DNA of 64,000 nucleotides from Paraburkholderia piptadeniae (GTDB lineage Bacteria; Pseudomonadota; Gammaproteobacteria; Burkholderiales; Burkholderiaceae), in assembly GCF_900007165.1 (NCBI RefSeq), contig NZ_CYGY02000075.1, positions 3,113 through 67,112 of the forward strand. The letters are read 5' to 3'. Shown here piece by piece: positions 34,540 through 43,471 of the stretch (positions within the stretch are counted from its first letter, which is position 1; each line of letters starts with the position of its first letter). The translations under genes and the position numbers were made by a program. A model generated the notes under the pieces. That model saw nothing but the letters and a program-made list of their open reading frames with translations. It was not told the DNA's origin and searched no databases.

Positions 34540-35732
34540 CTCCTGATCTCACTTCAACCGATGGCCACGCAAAACACGGCGCGTCGCTCGCGTCGGGGCA
34601 GCGCATCAAGCTGCTGTTCGCGCGTTACAAGCTGCTCGCGCTGCTGCTGGCCGTCGCCGTCATCTGGATTTTCTTCTCGGTCCTCACCGATGGCGCGTTC
34701 GTCACGCCGCGCAACCTGTCGAATCTGCTGCGGCAGATGTCAATTACGGGGATGCTCGCATGCGGGATGGTGTTCGTCATCATCTCGGGGGAGATCGATC
34801 TGTCCGTCGGTTCGCTGCTTGGCCTGCTGGGCGGCGTCGCGGCGATTCTCGACGTCACTTATCACTGGCCGCTCGCAGCGACGCTGCCCGTCGTGATGGT
34901 GCTCGGCATCGCCGTCGGGCTTTTCAACGGCTGGTGGTCGACGTATCTGCGCGTGCCGTCGTTCATCGTCGGACTGGGCGGCATGCTTGCGTATCGCGGG
35001 GTGCTGCTCGGCATTACGGGCGGATCGACGATCGCGCCCGTCTCCGACAACTTCGTGTTCATCGGGCAAGGCTATCTGCCACGTATCGCCGGCGACACGC
35101 TTGCTGTCGTGCTGTTCGTGCTGCTTGCCGCGTTGACGGTGCGGCAGCGGCAGAAGCGTCAGCACTACAACCTGAGCGTCGTGCCGCTGTGGCAGGACGG
35201 CGTGAAGATCGTCGCGGCGGGGCTGATCCTGCTTGCGTTCGTCGCGACGCTCAACCGCTACGGTGGCATTCCCGTGCCCGTGCTGCTGCTGCTCGCGCTG
35301 CTCGGCATCTTCACGTACATCGCGACGCAAACGGTGTTCGGCCGGCGCATCTATGCGGTCGGCTCGAATCTCGAAGCGACGCGGCTGTCCGGCGTCAACA
35401 CGAACCGCGTGAAGCTCGCGATCTTCGCGCTGATGGGCCTGATGTGCGCGTTCGGCGGGCTCATCAACACGGCGCGTCTCGCGGCGGGGTCGCCTTCGGC
35501 GGGATCGATGGGCGAGCTCGATGCGATCGCCGCGTGCTTCATCGGCGGCACGTCGATGCGCGGCGGCTCCGGCACCGTCTACGGCGCGCTGATCGGTGCG
35601 CTCGTGATGGCGAGCCTCGACAACGGCATGTCGATGCTCGACGTCGACTCGTACTGGCAGATGATCGTGAAGGGCGGCATTCTCGTCCTGGCCGTGTGGA
35701 TCGACGTGATCTCGGGGTCCGAGCGACGATAG
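34536..35732 (+). CDS. xylH: xylose ABC transporter permease
   Basis: A 398-aa inner-membrane permease of the CUT2 family with around ten membrane segments, including LLALLLAVAVIWIFFSVL and SGEIDLSVGSLLGLLGGVAAI, the family signature. GSNLEATRLSGVNTNRVKL is the conserved loop. Start overlaps the xylG stop by four bases. A terminator follows. Confidence 0.95.
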   Translation: MTPDLTSTDGHAKHGASLASGQRIKLLFARYKLLALLLAVAVIWIFFSVLTDGAFVTPRNLSNLLRQMSITGMLACGMVFVIISGEIDLSVGSLLGLLGGVAAILDVTYHWPLAATLPVVMVLGIAVGLFNGWWSTYLRVPSFIVGLGGMLAYRGVLLGITGGSTIAPVSDNFVFIGQGYLPRIAGDTLAVVLFVLLAALTVRQRQKRQHYNLSVVPLWQDGVKIVAAGLILLAFVATLNRYGGIPVPVLLLLALLGIFTYIATQTVFGRRIYAVGSNLEATRLSGVNTNRVKLAIFALMGLMCAFGGLINTARLAAGSPSAGSMGELDAIAACFIGGTSMRGGSGTVYGALIGALVMASLDNGMSMLDVDSYWQMIVKGGILVLAVWIDVISGSERR

Positions 35733-36234
35733 CGCATCGCGCACGGCTGTGGTGCGCTGCACCACGGCACAGCATCCGCGCGCTTCGTCGAGGCGCGTGC
35801 AGGCGCCCTGCAAAGGGCGCTTTTCTTTTGTCGTACGTGGATGGAAACGGGCGGGACATGCGGCACGTCAAAAAAATAAAAGAAAGCGCGCAAGCCTTAT
35901 CCTGCAAGCGATTGAGTGATGCTCGCACGCTTCGCGCGCGTTTCCGCAAGCCCGTTTCGACATGAAAGCGACGGCCTGACAGAGGCCGATGGCATACCTA
36001 TTGCATTATTCGCCGCGGGGCCAACGGCGGCTTCAAGGATTTCTGAATTTTCGCGGTCGCTCGCATGGCGGGCGGACGACAGGGGCAACGGCGTCCCGAA
36101 ACGCAACGCGAGGATCGCTCGATCGCATCGGTCGACGGCACACGCGTACGGTTCGGGACGCTTTTTTCTTGCGCACATGAAACGCGCTCATTTGACACGC
36201 GTATCCGACGCGCCCATTTGAAACAATCGGCACG
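35733..36234. other. intergenic region with terminator only
   Basis: About 500 bases without a supported gene. It holds the xylH terminator at 35803-35829 and an A-rich stretch (AAAAAAATAAAAGAAAG around 35870) that might be part of an upstream promoter element; nothing else recognisable. Confidence 0.5.
35803..35829 (+). terminator. rho-independent terminator of xylFGH
   Basis: GCGCCCT and AGGGCGC form a 7-bp stem closing a GCAA tetraloop, followed by TTTTCTTTT. About 70 nt after the xylH stop. Confidence 0.88.
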
Positions 36235-36984
36235 ATGAACGAGCAGACGAGCACGCAACGCATCGAGGTATCGGGACAGACGATCGGTGAACTGATCAAT
36301 CTGTCGGGCCGTCAGCGGATGCTTTCGCAACGCATCGTGCTGCACGTATTGCTCGCGTCGCATGGCGACGTGGCCGCGCTCGCGGTCGCCCGCGAATGCC
36401 TCGCGACGTTCGCTTCGACACACGCGGTGCTCGTGAACGGCAACGATCATCTGCCGGGCGTGTTCTCGGATGCGCTGCGTCAGCTTTACTACGGCACGCG
36501 CAAGGCCGACGAGCGCGTGGGACGTTTCATCGCGCTCACGGAGCAAACGGCCGCACACGTGGAAGCGCGCGACGACGCAGCGCAAGCACACGTCGAAGCG
36601 CTCGTCGCGCAGGCGACGCCGCTGCTCGAACTGCTGCAGGACATCACGCTCGCGTACCAGCACGAGATGCGCGGCATCGAAGCAGCGGCGCAGCGCCGTC
36701 AGGCGGCCATCGCGGAGCAGCTGTCGGGCATTTCGATGCAGGCGAACATCGTCGCGTTGAATGCGCGCATTTCGGCGGCGCGCGCGGGTTCATATGGCCG
36801 CGAGTTCGCCGTCATCACGACCGTGCTCGCCGACATCATCAAGGAGATGGACGCGCTGATCTGCAGCGTCGTCGACCGCGATGGCGACGACGCCTCATCG
36901 CGACGCGGCTCGCCGCGTACGCGCAATGCGTCGCAAAGCGTACTGCCCATTTCCGCGCGCAACGGGATCGCCGAACGCGCCTGA
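36235..36984 (+). CDS. soluble PilJ/NarX-like receptor protein
   Basis: A 249-aa cytoplasmic protein. The N-terminal half begins INLSGRQRMLSQRIVLHVLLA, the P-box-like signature of the PilJ-type/type IV pili chemotaxis N-terminal domain that in NarX and PilJ-family proteins surrounds nitrate-sensing helices. A short C-terminal part, IVALNARISAARAGSYGREFAVI, is the hairpin tip of a chemoreceptor signalling domain, but the full signalling domain and any membrane segment are absent. It lies upstream of a NarK-type transporter, separated by a TnpB element. A nitrate-related role is plausible by position only. Confidence 0.72.
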   Translation: MNEQTSTQRIEVSGQTIGELINLSGRQRMLSQRIVLHVLLASHGDVAALAVARECLATFASTHAVLVNGNDHLPGVFSDALRQLYYGTRKADERVGRFIALTEQTAAHVEARDDAAQAHVEALVAQATPLLELLQDITLAYQHEMRGIEAAAQRRQAAIAEQLSGISMQANIVALNARISAARAGSYGREFAVITTVLADIIKEMDALICSVVDRDGDDASSRRGSPRTRNASQSVLPISARNGIAERA

Positions 36985-37035
36985 TCTTTTCTTCTTCACA
37001 CGACGTGAGACGGACATATTCAATGAGAGAGACCG

Positions 37036-37140
37036 TTGACATCCTCCTCTCCCTGAAGGGAGAAGATTCCCACTTCACGGAATGCGACCCGACATCATCT
37101 CAAAGAGACATGGGATTTACGCTTTCTCCATGGGCTGACA
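37036..37140 (-). ncRNA. candidate reRNA (omega RNA) scaffold at the tnpB 3' end
   Basis: In IS200/IS605 elements the 3' part of tnpB plus the right end is processed into the TnpB guide RNA. Here the region holds the tnpB tail, a GGGAATC-type strand and the TCTCCC/GGGAGA hairpin, and ends at GTCAA (37036). The sequence just outside, reading CGGTCTCTCTCATTGAATAT on the minus strand (37035-37016), would be the guide. Inference from the family; the 5' limit is arbitrary. Confidence 0.55.
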
Positions 37141-38233
37141 CCGCCAGTCCTGCGGCCAGAATATTGCGAGCGGCGTTCACGTCTCGGTCGTGGATTGACC
37201 CGCACTCCGGGCAAGTCCATTCACGTATGCGCAGAGGCATTTTTGCTGCTGTGTGGCCGCAATCGCTGCATCGCTTGCTGGACGGATACCAGCAAGCGAT
37301 TCCGATAAGCGTGCGCCCGTACCACTCGGCTTTGTACGTCAACTGCCGCACGAACTCCGACCAACCTGCATCGCTGATCGACTTCGAGAGGCTTCGGTTT
37401 TTCTGCATGCTACTAACGGCGAGGCTTTCGATGGCGATCACCTGGTTCTCGTTTATCAACCGGGTCGAAAGCTTGTGCAGGAAATCCCTGCGTGAATCCG
37501 CCACCTTCGCATGCAGCTTTGCTACCTTCAATTTCGCCTTGGCTCGGCGAGCCGATCCTTTCTGTTTCCTTGCAAGTCTGCGTTGCAGCTTTGCAAGCTT
37601 GTCCTCATATTTGCGGAACATATTCGGCGCAGCAATCTTCTCACCGGTCGAAAGGATCGCGAAGTGCGTCAAGCCAAGGTCAATCCCGACTTTGCCGCTC
37701 ACCTTCTTCTTTGACGACACTACATCGTCGCAAAACATTGAAACGTGGTACCGGCCTGCTGTGTCTTTCGATACGGTGCATGTCGTCACCTTAGCGCCCT
37801 TGGGAATCTGTCGAGAAAAGCGGATTGCCAAAGGTCCTTTCATCTTTGCCAATGTCAGCGCGGACCCGTCCCACTTAAAGGCGCTCGTCGTGTATTCAGC
37901 TGACTGGACACCATCCTTCCGGCGAAAGCTTGGGTACTTTGCCCGCTTTGCAAAGAAGTTGGCGAATGCGGTTTGCAGGTGGCGAAGCGCCTGCTGGACA
38001 GGAACCGAACTGACTTCGTTCAGCCACGCATGCTCCGCAGTTTTCTTGAGCGCGGTCAGCGCTGCGGAGCTTTCGTGATAGCCGATACGTTCCTGTCGCT
38101 GATACCACGCATCAGTGCGCAGCCTCAGCATGTGGTTATAGACGTAGCGCGCACAGCCGAACGTCCGCGCAAGCATGTCTGCCTGTTCGAGAGTCGGGTA
38201 GAACCGAAATCGGTATGCGCGCTTAACGTCCAT
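37100..38233 (-). CDS. tnpB: RNA-guided nuclease TnpB
   Basis: A complete 377-aa TnpB, ancestor-type relative of Cas12. The N-terminal basic helical domain is MDVKRAYRFRFYPT..., then the wedge/REC-like part, and the RuvC domain has all three catalytic acids: Asp185 in GKVGIDLG, Glu269 in VIAIESLAV and Asp351 in HDRDVNAARN. The zinc finger is Cys322/Cys325 and Cys341/Cys344. Length and residues suggest it is active. In other bacteria TnpB cuts the empty donor site with its reRNA, favouring element retention. It sits between the PilJ-like gene and narK in opposite orientation. Confidence 0.92.
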   Translation of the reverse strand: MDVKRAYRFRFYPTLEQADMLARTFGCARYVYNHMLRLRTDAWYQRQERIGYHESSAALTALKKTAEHAWLNEVSSVPVQQALRHLQTAFANFFAKRAKYPSFRRKDGVQSAEYTTSAFKWDGSALTLAKMKGPLAIRFSRQIPKGAKVTTCTVSKDTAGRYHVSMFCDDVVSSKKKVSGKVGIDLGLTHFAILSTGEKIAAPNMFRKYEDKLAKLQRRLARKQKGSARRAKAKLKVAKLHAKVADSRRDFLHKLSTRLINENQVIAIESLAVSSMQKNRSLSKSISDAGWSEFVRQLTYKAEWYGRTLIGIACWYPSSKRCSDCGHTAAKMPLRIREWTCPECGSIHDRDVNAARNILAAGLAVSAHGESVNPMSL

Positions 38234-38331
38234 CGCTCACACAATATCGCATTTTTATGTAAATCAGGTGCAGACATGCAGCTCCTTTCACTCCCCGTCC
38301 TAGAGGACAGGATTTCTCGGAACAAAATCCT

Positions 38332-39729
38332 ATGAAAAACCTGCTGAATTCGCTTGCAAGCGGTAACTGGCGCGCGCTGCTCGCGTGCTTCCTGTACTTC
38401 GATACCGGCTTCACCGTGTGGGTCATGTTCGGGCCGCTCGCGCCGTTCATTCACAAGGACATCGCGATGTCGCCCGCCGAACTGGGCTTTCTCGTCGCGG
38501 TGCCCGTGCTCGGCGCGGCGATCCTGCGCGTGACGCTCGGCAATCTCTATCAGGCTTGTGACGGAAGACGCGTCGCGCTGATGGGCGTCGCGTTGTCGGC
38601 GATTCCTTCGATCGTGCTGCTGCTGATGCCCGGCGCGCCGTCATACACGCTGCTGCTGATTCTCGGCGTGTTTCTCGGCGTCGGCGGCGCGAGCTTCGCG
38701 GTCGCATTGCCGATGGCGGGCAGCAACTATTCGCCGAAGGTGCAGGGCCTCGTACTGGGCCTCGCGGCGGCGGGCAACATCGGCGCGGTGCTCGACGGCT
38801 TCATGTTCCCCGCGCTCGCCGATCACTTCGGCTGGGCGAAGGCGGCGGGCGCCGGGCTGCCGCTGCTGTGTCTTGCCGCTGTCGCGCTGTTCTTCTGGGC
38901 CAGGGATCTCGGGCCGAAGACGGGCAGCGGCTCGCAGGCGCTGCGCAGCTTCGTCGTGACGCTCGCGGGTCTTGTCGCGCTCGTCGTCGCCGTGCACTCG
39001 GGCGTGTTCGGTGCAGGCAAGACGGGCGTGCTGCTGTTGCCTGTGCTCGGCGCGCTGCTCGCGATCGCCGTGCTGCCGAAGCATTATCGGAGCGTGCTCG
39101 TCGAGGGCGATACGTGGATCGTCATGCTCGTCTATAGCATTACGTTCGGCGGCTTTGTCGGCATGTCGTCGTATGTGACGACGCTGCTCATTTCGCTCTA
39201 TCAGATGCCGCGTCTTGAAGCAGGTCTCTTCATGTCGCTGCTCGCGTGTATCGGCGCACTCGTGCGGCCTGTCGGCGGGCTCGTCGCGGATCGCATCTCC
39301 GGCGTGCGCGCGCTCGTGATCTTGCTTGCGGCGATCTCGCTGTGCGACTTCCTGTTCGCCGCGTGGATGCCGCCGCTGTCGGCGGGTATCGTGCTGCTGA
39401 TCGCGACGTATGTGTGCTTCGGTCTCGGCAACGGTGCGACGTTCCAGCTCGTGCCGCAGCGCTGGAAGGGCAAGACGGGCTTGATGTCGGGCATCGTCGG
39501 CGCGGCGGGCGGTATCGGCGGCTTCTATCTGCCCGTCATCATGGGCATTGCGAAGGAAAGCACGGGCAGCTATCAGATGGGCTTTGCGACGTTCGGCGTG
39601 CTCGCGGCGATCGCTTTCGGCCTCGTGGTGCTGCATCGTGCGCGCTGGCTGGAATGGGCGCTGCCGAAGGAGGGCCATGCTGTCGTCGAGCCGATTCGCG
39701 CGGGCGTGAGTGCGGATAGCGGGGCTTGA
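38332..39729 (+). CDS. NarK/NasA-type nitrate/nitrite transporter (MFS)
   Basis: A 465-aa inner-membrane major facilitator with 12 predicted segments. Start FDTGFTVWVMFGPLAPFI is the typical first helix of the nitrate/nitrite porter (NNP) family; GVGGASFAVALPMAGSNYSP and GAAGGIGGFYLPVIMG are the two glycine-rich nitrate signature motifs in helices 5 and 11. Its ATG lies only 13 nt from the TnpB element end, so its native promoter has probably been displaced. No ideal Shine-Dalgarno is visible in that spacer. Confidence 0.9.
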   Translation: MKNLLNSLASGNWRALLACFLYFDTGFTVWVMFGPLAPFIHKDIAMSPAELGFLVAVPVLGAAILRVTLGNLYQACDGRRVALMGVALSAIPSIVLLLMPGAPSYTLLLILGVFLGVGGASFAVALPMAGSNYSPKVQGLVLGLAAAGNIGAVLDGFMFPALADHFGWAKAAGAGLPLLCLAAVALFFWARDLGPKTGSGSQALRSFVVTLAGLVALVVAVHSGVFGAGKTGVLLLPVLGALLAIAVLPKHYRSVLVEGDTWIVMLVYSITFGGFVGMSSYVTTLLISLYQMPRLEAGLFMSLLACIGALVRPVGGLVADRISGVRALVILLAAISLCDFLFAAWMPPLSAGIVLLIATYVCFGLGNGATFQLVPQRWKGKTGLMSGIVGAAGGIGGFYLPVIMGIAKESTGSYQMGFATFGVLAAIAFGLVVLHRARWLEWALPKEGHAVVEPIRAGVSADSGA

Positions 39730-39806
39730 TCGTCTTCGCTTCATTGTTCGCGAAGCGCAGTTTCATCGGTCGCGCCTGCCTCGCGCACCCGCGATCAGCG
39801 GCGGCG

Positions 39807-41714
39807 TCAGGTCGGGATTCCGTCGTCGTGCCGCCGCGTGATGGCCTGATCGAGCGGGGCGGGTGCTGGATCGGTTGGGCGAAGCGGCGCGTCGCGCGGA
39901 GTCGGAACAGATGACGTTGATGCAGTCTCACCCGATTCGCGTTGCCGCGCGGCGTGAAATGCACGGACGGCGGCCCGCAGCGTCGGAAAGTGCAGCTGCG
40001 CGGCCGTCACGTTGTCCATGCCGTGTCTTTCGAGCCAGTCGAGTCGTTGCGTGCGGCGTCCCGCGAGCACGAACGACACGCCGCGCTCACCGAGTTCCTG
40101 CCGCAGCTCTTCGATCGCGTGACGCCCAGTGACATCGACGCCCGTCACGGCCACCGCGTCCAGCACGAACCATTGCGGCTTCGGCGCCGTCTGCGCGACG
40201 ACGTCGAGCGCCGTCCGCTTGAAGTATCGCGCGTTGAAAAACACGATCGGCGAATTGAAGCGAAAGAGGCATAGCCCGGGCGTGCGGCGCGCATCGGCAT
40301 GACGTTCGGTGCTGTGAAATCCCTTCATCCCATCGACGGTGCCGAGCACTTCATGCGAAGGGCGCGCAACGATGCGGATGAAGCGGAACAGCGCGAGCGC
40401 GACGGCAAGCAGTATCCCTTTGAGTGAGCCGAGCGCAACCACGCCCACTGTCGCGGCCAGGCAGATGGCGAACTCGCCGCGCGCTTCGCTCCATAGCCCC
40501 TTGAGCGTGGTGATGTCGACGAGCGAGACGGCGGCCATCACGAGCACCGCGCCGAGCGCGGCAACGGGCACGAATCGCAGTGGCCCGGTGAGAAAGATCA
40601 GCACGAACGCGATCGCGGCGGCAGCGACGATCGATGCCAGTTGGGTGCGTCCCCCCGTCATGTCGTTCATTGCTGTGCGGGAGTCGGCGCCGCTGATCGC
40701 GAAGCCCTGCGAGAGCGCCGACGCGATGTTCGCCGCACCGATCGCCGACATTTCGCGGTCGTCATCGATCTCGTAGCCGTTTTTCGCGGCGAAGCTGCGT
40801 GCCGTCAGCGTCGCGCTGCAGAACGAAATCAGCGCGATGCCCGCGGCATCGACGGCGAGCGTATCGAGTGCGTCCCAATGGATGCGCGGCACGACGAACG
40901 AAGGCAGTCCGGCAGGGACGGCGCCGATCGTGCGTACGCCGTGCGTGTCGAGCGCGAACAGGGCCGTCACGCAGGCGGCCGATGCGAGCGTGGCGAGCGC
41001 AGCGGGCACGCGTGGCGCGAACCTCGGCAATAACAGCAGCAGCGCGAATGCACCCAGTCCGACGGCGAGCGTCGGCCAATGCGTTTGCCCGATCTTCGCG
41101 ACGATTTCGATCAGCGGTCGAATGACGCCCGTCGATTCGATCTTGAAGCCGAGCAGCTTGCCCGTCTGTCCGAGGGCGATGGAAATCGCGATGCCGTTCA
41201 TGAAGCCGGTGAGAATCGGGCGCGACAGAAAGTCGGCGCAGGCGCCGAGACCGATGAAGCTCGCGGCGATGCAGAAGAGGCCCGCGAGAAACGCGAGCGT
41301 CGTCGACATCGACAGGTATTCGGGCGTGCCGACGGCCGCAAGCGGCACGATCGACGCGGCGACGAGCGCGCACGTCGCGGCGTCCGGGCCGACGATCAAT
41401 TGGCGCGAGGTGCCGAAGAGCGCATAGGCGACGAGCGGCCAGATGCACGAATACAGGCCGATGGCCGGGTTGAAGCCAGCCAGCTCCGCATAGGCGACGC
41501 CGACAGGCAGCGCAACCGACGCCACGCAGACACCCGCCACGACGTCATGGCGCAAGTCTTCGCGGCGATAGCGCACGAAGGCGACGAGGCCCGGCGCAAT
41601 CCGCGCGAGACGGTCAAGCGCTGGAGCGGCTACACGAGACGATCGCATACCGGAGGTCCGAAGGTGCGCGCGCGCCGAGAGGCGACCCGATGCGGCGCGC
41701 GGTGCTGTCGACAT
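39807..41714 (-). CDS. SulP-family anion transporter with STAS domain
   Basis: A 635-aa inner-membrane transporter. GVCVASVALPVGVAYAELAG and GLYSCIWPLVAYALFGTSRQLIVGPDA are SulP family signatures, about 10-12 membrane segments follow, and the C-terminal ~130 residues (LCLFRFNSPIVFFNARYF... WFVLDAVAVTGVDVTG) form a STAS domain. Substrate may be sulfate, bicarbonate or a dicarboxylate. Start uncertain: ATG 41714 gives an extra Arg/Ala-rich tail, ATG 41648 (MRSSRVAAPALDRL) is equally possible; neither has a strong ribosome site. Confidence 0.9.
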   Translation of the reverse strand: MSTAPRAASGRLSARAHLRTSGMRSSRVAAPALDRLARIAPGLVAFVRYRREDLRHDVVAGVCVASVALPVGVAYAELAGFNPAIGLYSCIWPLVAYALFGTSRQLIVGPDAATCALVAASIVPLAAVGTPEYLSMSTTLAFLAGLFCIAASFIGLGACADFLSRPILTGFMNGIAISIALGQTGKLLGFKIESTGVIRPLIEIVAKIGQTHWPTLAVGLGAFALLLLLPRFAPRVPAALATLASAACVTALFALDTHGVRTIGAVPAGLPSFVVPRIHWDALDTLAVDAAGIALISFCSATLTARSFAAKNGYEIDDDREMSAIGAANIASALSQGFAISGADSRTAMNDMTGGRTQLASIVAAAAIAFVLIFLTGPLRFVPVAALGAVLVMAAVSLVDITTLKGLWSEARGEFAICLAATVGVVALGSLKGILLAVALALFRFIRIVARPSHEVLGTVDGMKGFHSTERHADARRTPGLCLFRFNSPIVFFNARYFKRTALDVVAQTAPKPQWFVLDAVAVTGVDVTGRHAIEELRQELGERGVSFVLAGRRTQRLDWLERHGMDNVTAAQLHFPTLRAAVRAFHAARQRESGETASTSSVPTPRDAPLRPTDPAPAPLDQAITRRHDDGIPT

Positions 41715-42020
41715 TGCTCAGTGTAGTAGCGAATGAGCGTTCTTGCGGCCTCGCGGCACTTGCTACGCGTGTGCAAAAAAGCCGGCCGGTCATCGTTCCC
41801 TTTCTGGAATCAGGATGCATGTGTGCGACAGGTAACAAACGCGACTGTCGCGCCGTGCGAAAAATCCCGTATTGCACAAACCGCGGCCCATGACGAACAG
41901 ACTGGGCCAACCGCTACCCAGCGGATCTGGATCGTGAGTTCCGCCGACTCCGTCGTTTGCTTCAACCTCGATCCTGAGCATGTCGAAATGGCATCGCCAC
42001 CAACAGCGTGGGGCTCAAGC

Positions 42021-43187
42021 ATGTCTGCTCAAACGACACCCGCTCAACTTTTTCCTGCGCCGTGCGTACGTTGCGGCGGCGCGCTGTACCAACATGTCGC
42101 GTTCTGTCCGTACTGCGGGGTCAGTCATCCGCTTGCAAGCGTGCCGCGCGGACGGGCGGAGGCGCCGTTGAGAGCCGTCGAAAGGGGCGCATCGCTTGCG
42201 CCCGTGTCCGACAGTGATCAAGAGGAACAGTCTTCGCCTGCCGTTGTCTGGCCCGACATATCGGACCCGCCGCCCGAATTGCCGCCGCCGCCTTTCTGGA
42301 AAAGCGCGGCTCGCTCGTTCGTCGCGCGGGGTGCCGCGCTGCTGGTGTTGGTGCTGGCGGTTGGTTATGCGGGGTATCTGCGCCTTGGCGGCGATCGTCA
42401 CGACGACAGCGGCAGCGTGGCCGATAGCGAAGCGGCCGTAACGGCTATGAGCACGTCGGACGGCGCTGTTACATCCGATGTGGCGCGGCCGGGGAGCAGC
42501 AGGCCTGCGATCGTCACAGGTGAGCGCGCGGTGAATACGGCGGCGCTCGCTGTCGCGGCTCCGCCGCGCGCCGTGCAATACGGCAGGGGCGTACCCGCCG
42601 CGCTGCGCGACGCCCATGCGAGTCTCGAGCAGAACGACCTGACGGCGGCGAAGGCCGCGGTTGCCGAGGTGCTGTCGGTTGCGCCCCACAACGCCGACGC
42701 ATTGCAGATGCGAAGCGACATCGGCGATCGCGAGAACCAGCGTGACGTTGCGTTGGGCGTCGCAAATGCCTGTGCGAGAGATCGGGTGTGGAGTTGCGTG
42801 CTCAAGCAGGCATCGCAGGCGCTCACCGTCGATAGCAGCAGCACGGACGCCAAGGCCTTGCTTCAACGCGCGATCCGGTCGACGGGCTGGAAGCCGCTTG
42901 CAGCCAGCAGCACCGTTGTGTCGGCGCCGCGCGATCCCCCGCGGCCCGTGGCGGGCAGCGCGCCGGCGCTTCCGACACAGCCGGCATTGCCAACACTGCC
43001 GCCGTTGCCACCGGGCATACCGGCGGACAGCACACCCAGCCCGGTCACGAATGACGTGGTTCATGGGGATCGGACCGCAATGAATCGCGCATCAGCGGCC
43101 GGCGATGGCCTCGATGCGCAGGCGCGTGCGATCCGCGACTCGGGCTGGCGACAGCCTTCGCCGCCTGATGCGGCGGACAGTCAGTGA
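42021..43187 (+). CDS. zinc-ribbon single-pass membrane protein with helical repeat domain
   Basis: A ~388-aa protein of unknown function. Near the N-terminus CVRCGGALYQHVAFCPYCG is a zinc ribbon (two C-x-x-C). After a Pro-rich linker there is one membrane segment (GAALLVLVLAVGYAGYLRL, about residues 105-125). The C-terminal part is helical, with TPR-like lines (LEQNDLTAAKAAVAEVLSVAPHNADAL and SCVLKQASQALTVDSSSTDAKALL), and ends in a Pro-rich tail. ATG 42021 is chosen; in-frame ATG at 41988 adds 11 residues. Confidence 0.72.
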   Translation: MSAQTTPAQLFPAPCVRCGGALYQHVAFCPYCGVSHPLASVPRGRAEAPLRAVERGASLAPVSDSDQEEQSSPAVVWPDISDPPPELPPPPFWKSAARSFVARGAALLVLVLAVGYAGYLRLGGDRHDDSGSVADSEAAVTAMSTSDGAVTSDVARPGSSRPAIVTGERAVNTAALAVAAPPRAVQYGRGVPAALRDAHASLEQNDLTAAKAAVAEVLSVAPHNADALQMRSDIGDRENQRDVALGVANACARDRVWSCVLKQASQALTVDSSSTDAKALLQRAIRSTGWKPLAASSTVVSAPRDPPRPVAGSAPALPTQPALPTLPPLPPGIPADSTPSPVTNDVVHGDRTAMNRASAAGDGLDAQARAIRDSGWRQPSPPDAADSQ

Positions 43188-43261
43188 GTTGAACGGCTCA
43201 CGCGATCGGCGGGAATGCGGGTCGTTGGTGCGACCGAAGGGATGTGCAGAACGAGGGCTAG

Positions 43262-43471
43262 CTAGATTTCCCAATCCCATTGCTGCTGCCCGGCTTGCTG
43301 CTCGGCCGCAAGGCGCCGGCTCCCCTCCTGAGAAATGACCACGTGGCTGGATGGTTCGATCGGCATGAGAACCGCTTTCTCGACATGCGGATTCGATGGA
43401 GGCTTTTTGCCTTCTCTCAGATACTCCGAGAAGGGTTGAAACTGACGGACAGCGTGAATGGCGTTGGTCAT
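43262..43471 (-). CDS. small hypothetical protein
   Basis: 69 aa, start MTNAIHAVRQFQPFSEYLREGKK, preceded by GAGGT at 7 nt spacing. Polar, no signal peptide or membrane segment; end is Gln-rich (QQAGQQQWDWEI). I do not recognise it. Convergent with the zinc-ribbon gene. Confidence 0.55.
   Translation of the reverse strand: MTNAIHAVRQFQPFSEYLREGKKPPSNPHVEKAVLMPIEPSSHVVISQEGSRRLAAEQQAGQQQWDWEI

Larger units (their letters stand above)
37036..38318 (-). mobile_element. stand-alone TnpB element (IS1341-like, no TnpA)
   Basis: Approximate limits of an insertion carrying only tnpB. The right end, downstream of tnpB, reads on the minus strand as a short hairpin (TCTCCC/GGGAGA, 37048-37063) followed by GGATGTCAA ending at 37036, very like the ends of IS605-group elements. 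The left end has the small palindrome GTCCTAGAGGAC at 38297-38308 near ATTTCTC. No TnpA is present, so the element is probably mobilised in trans. Exact left boundary uncertain by several bases. Confidence 0.72.

Noticed and set aside
36396..38078. 560-codon plus-strand open frame
   Set aside because: Overlaps the receptor gene in another frame and antisense tnpB; no motif.
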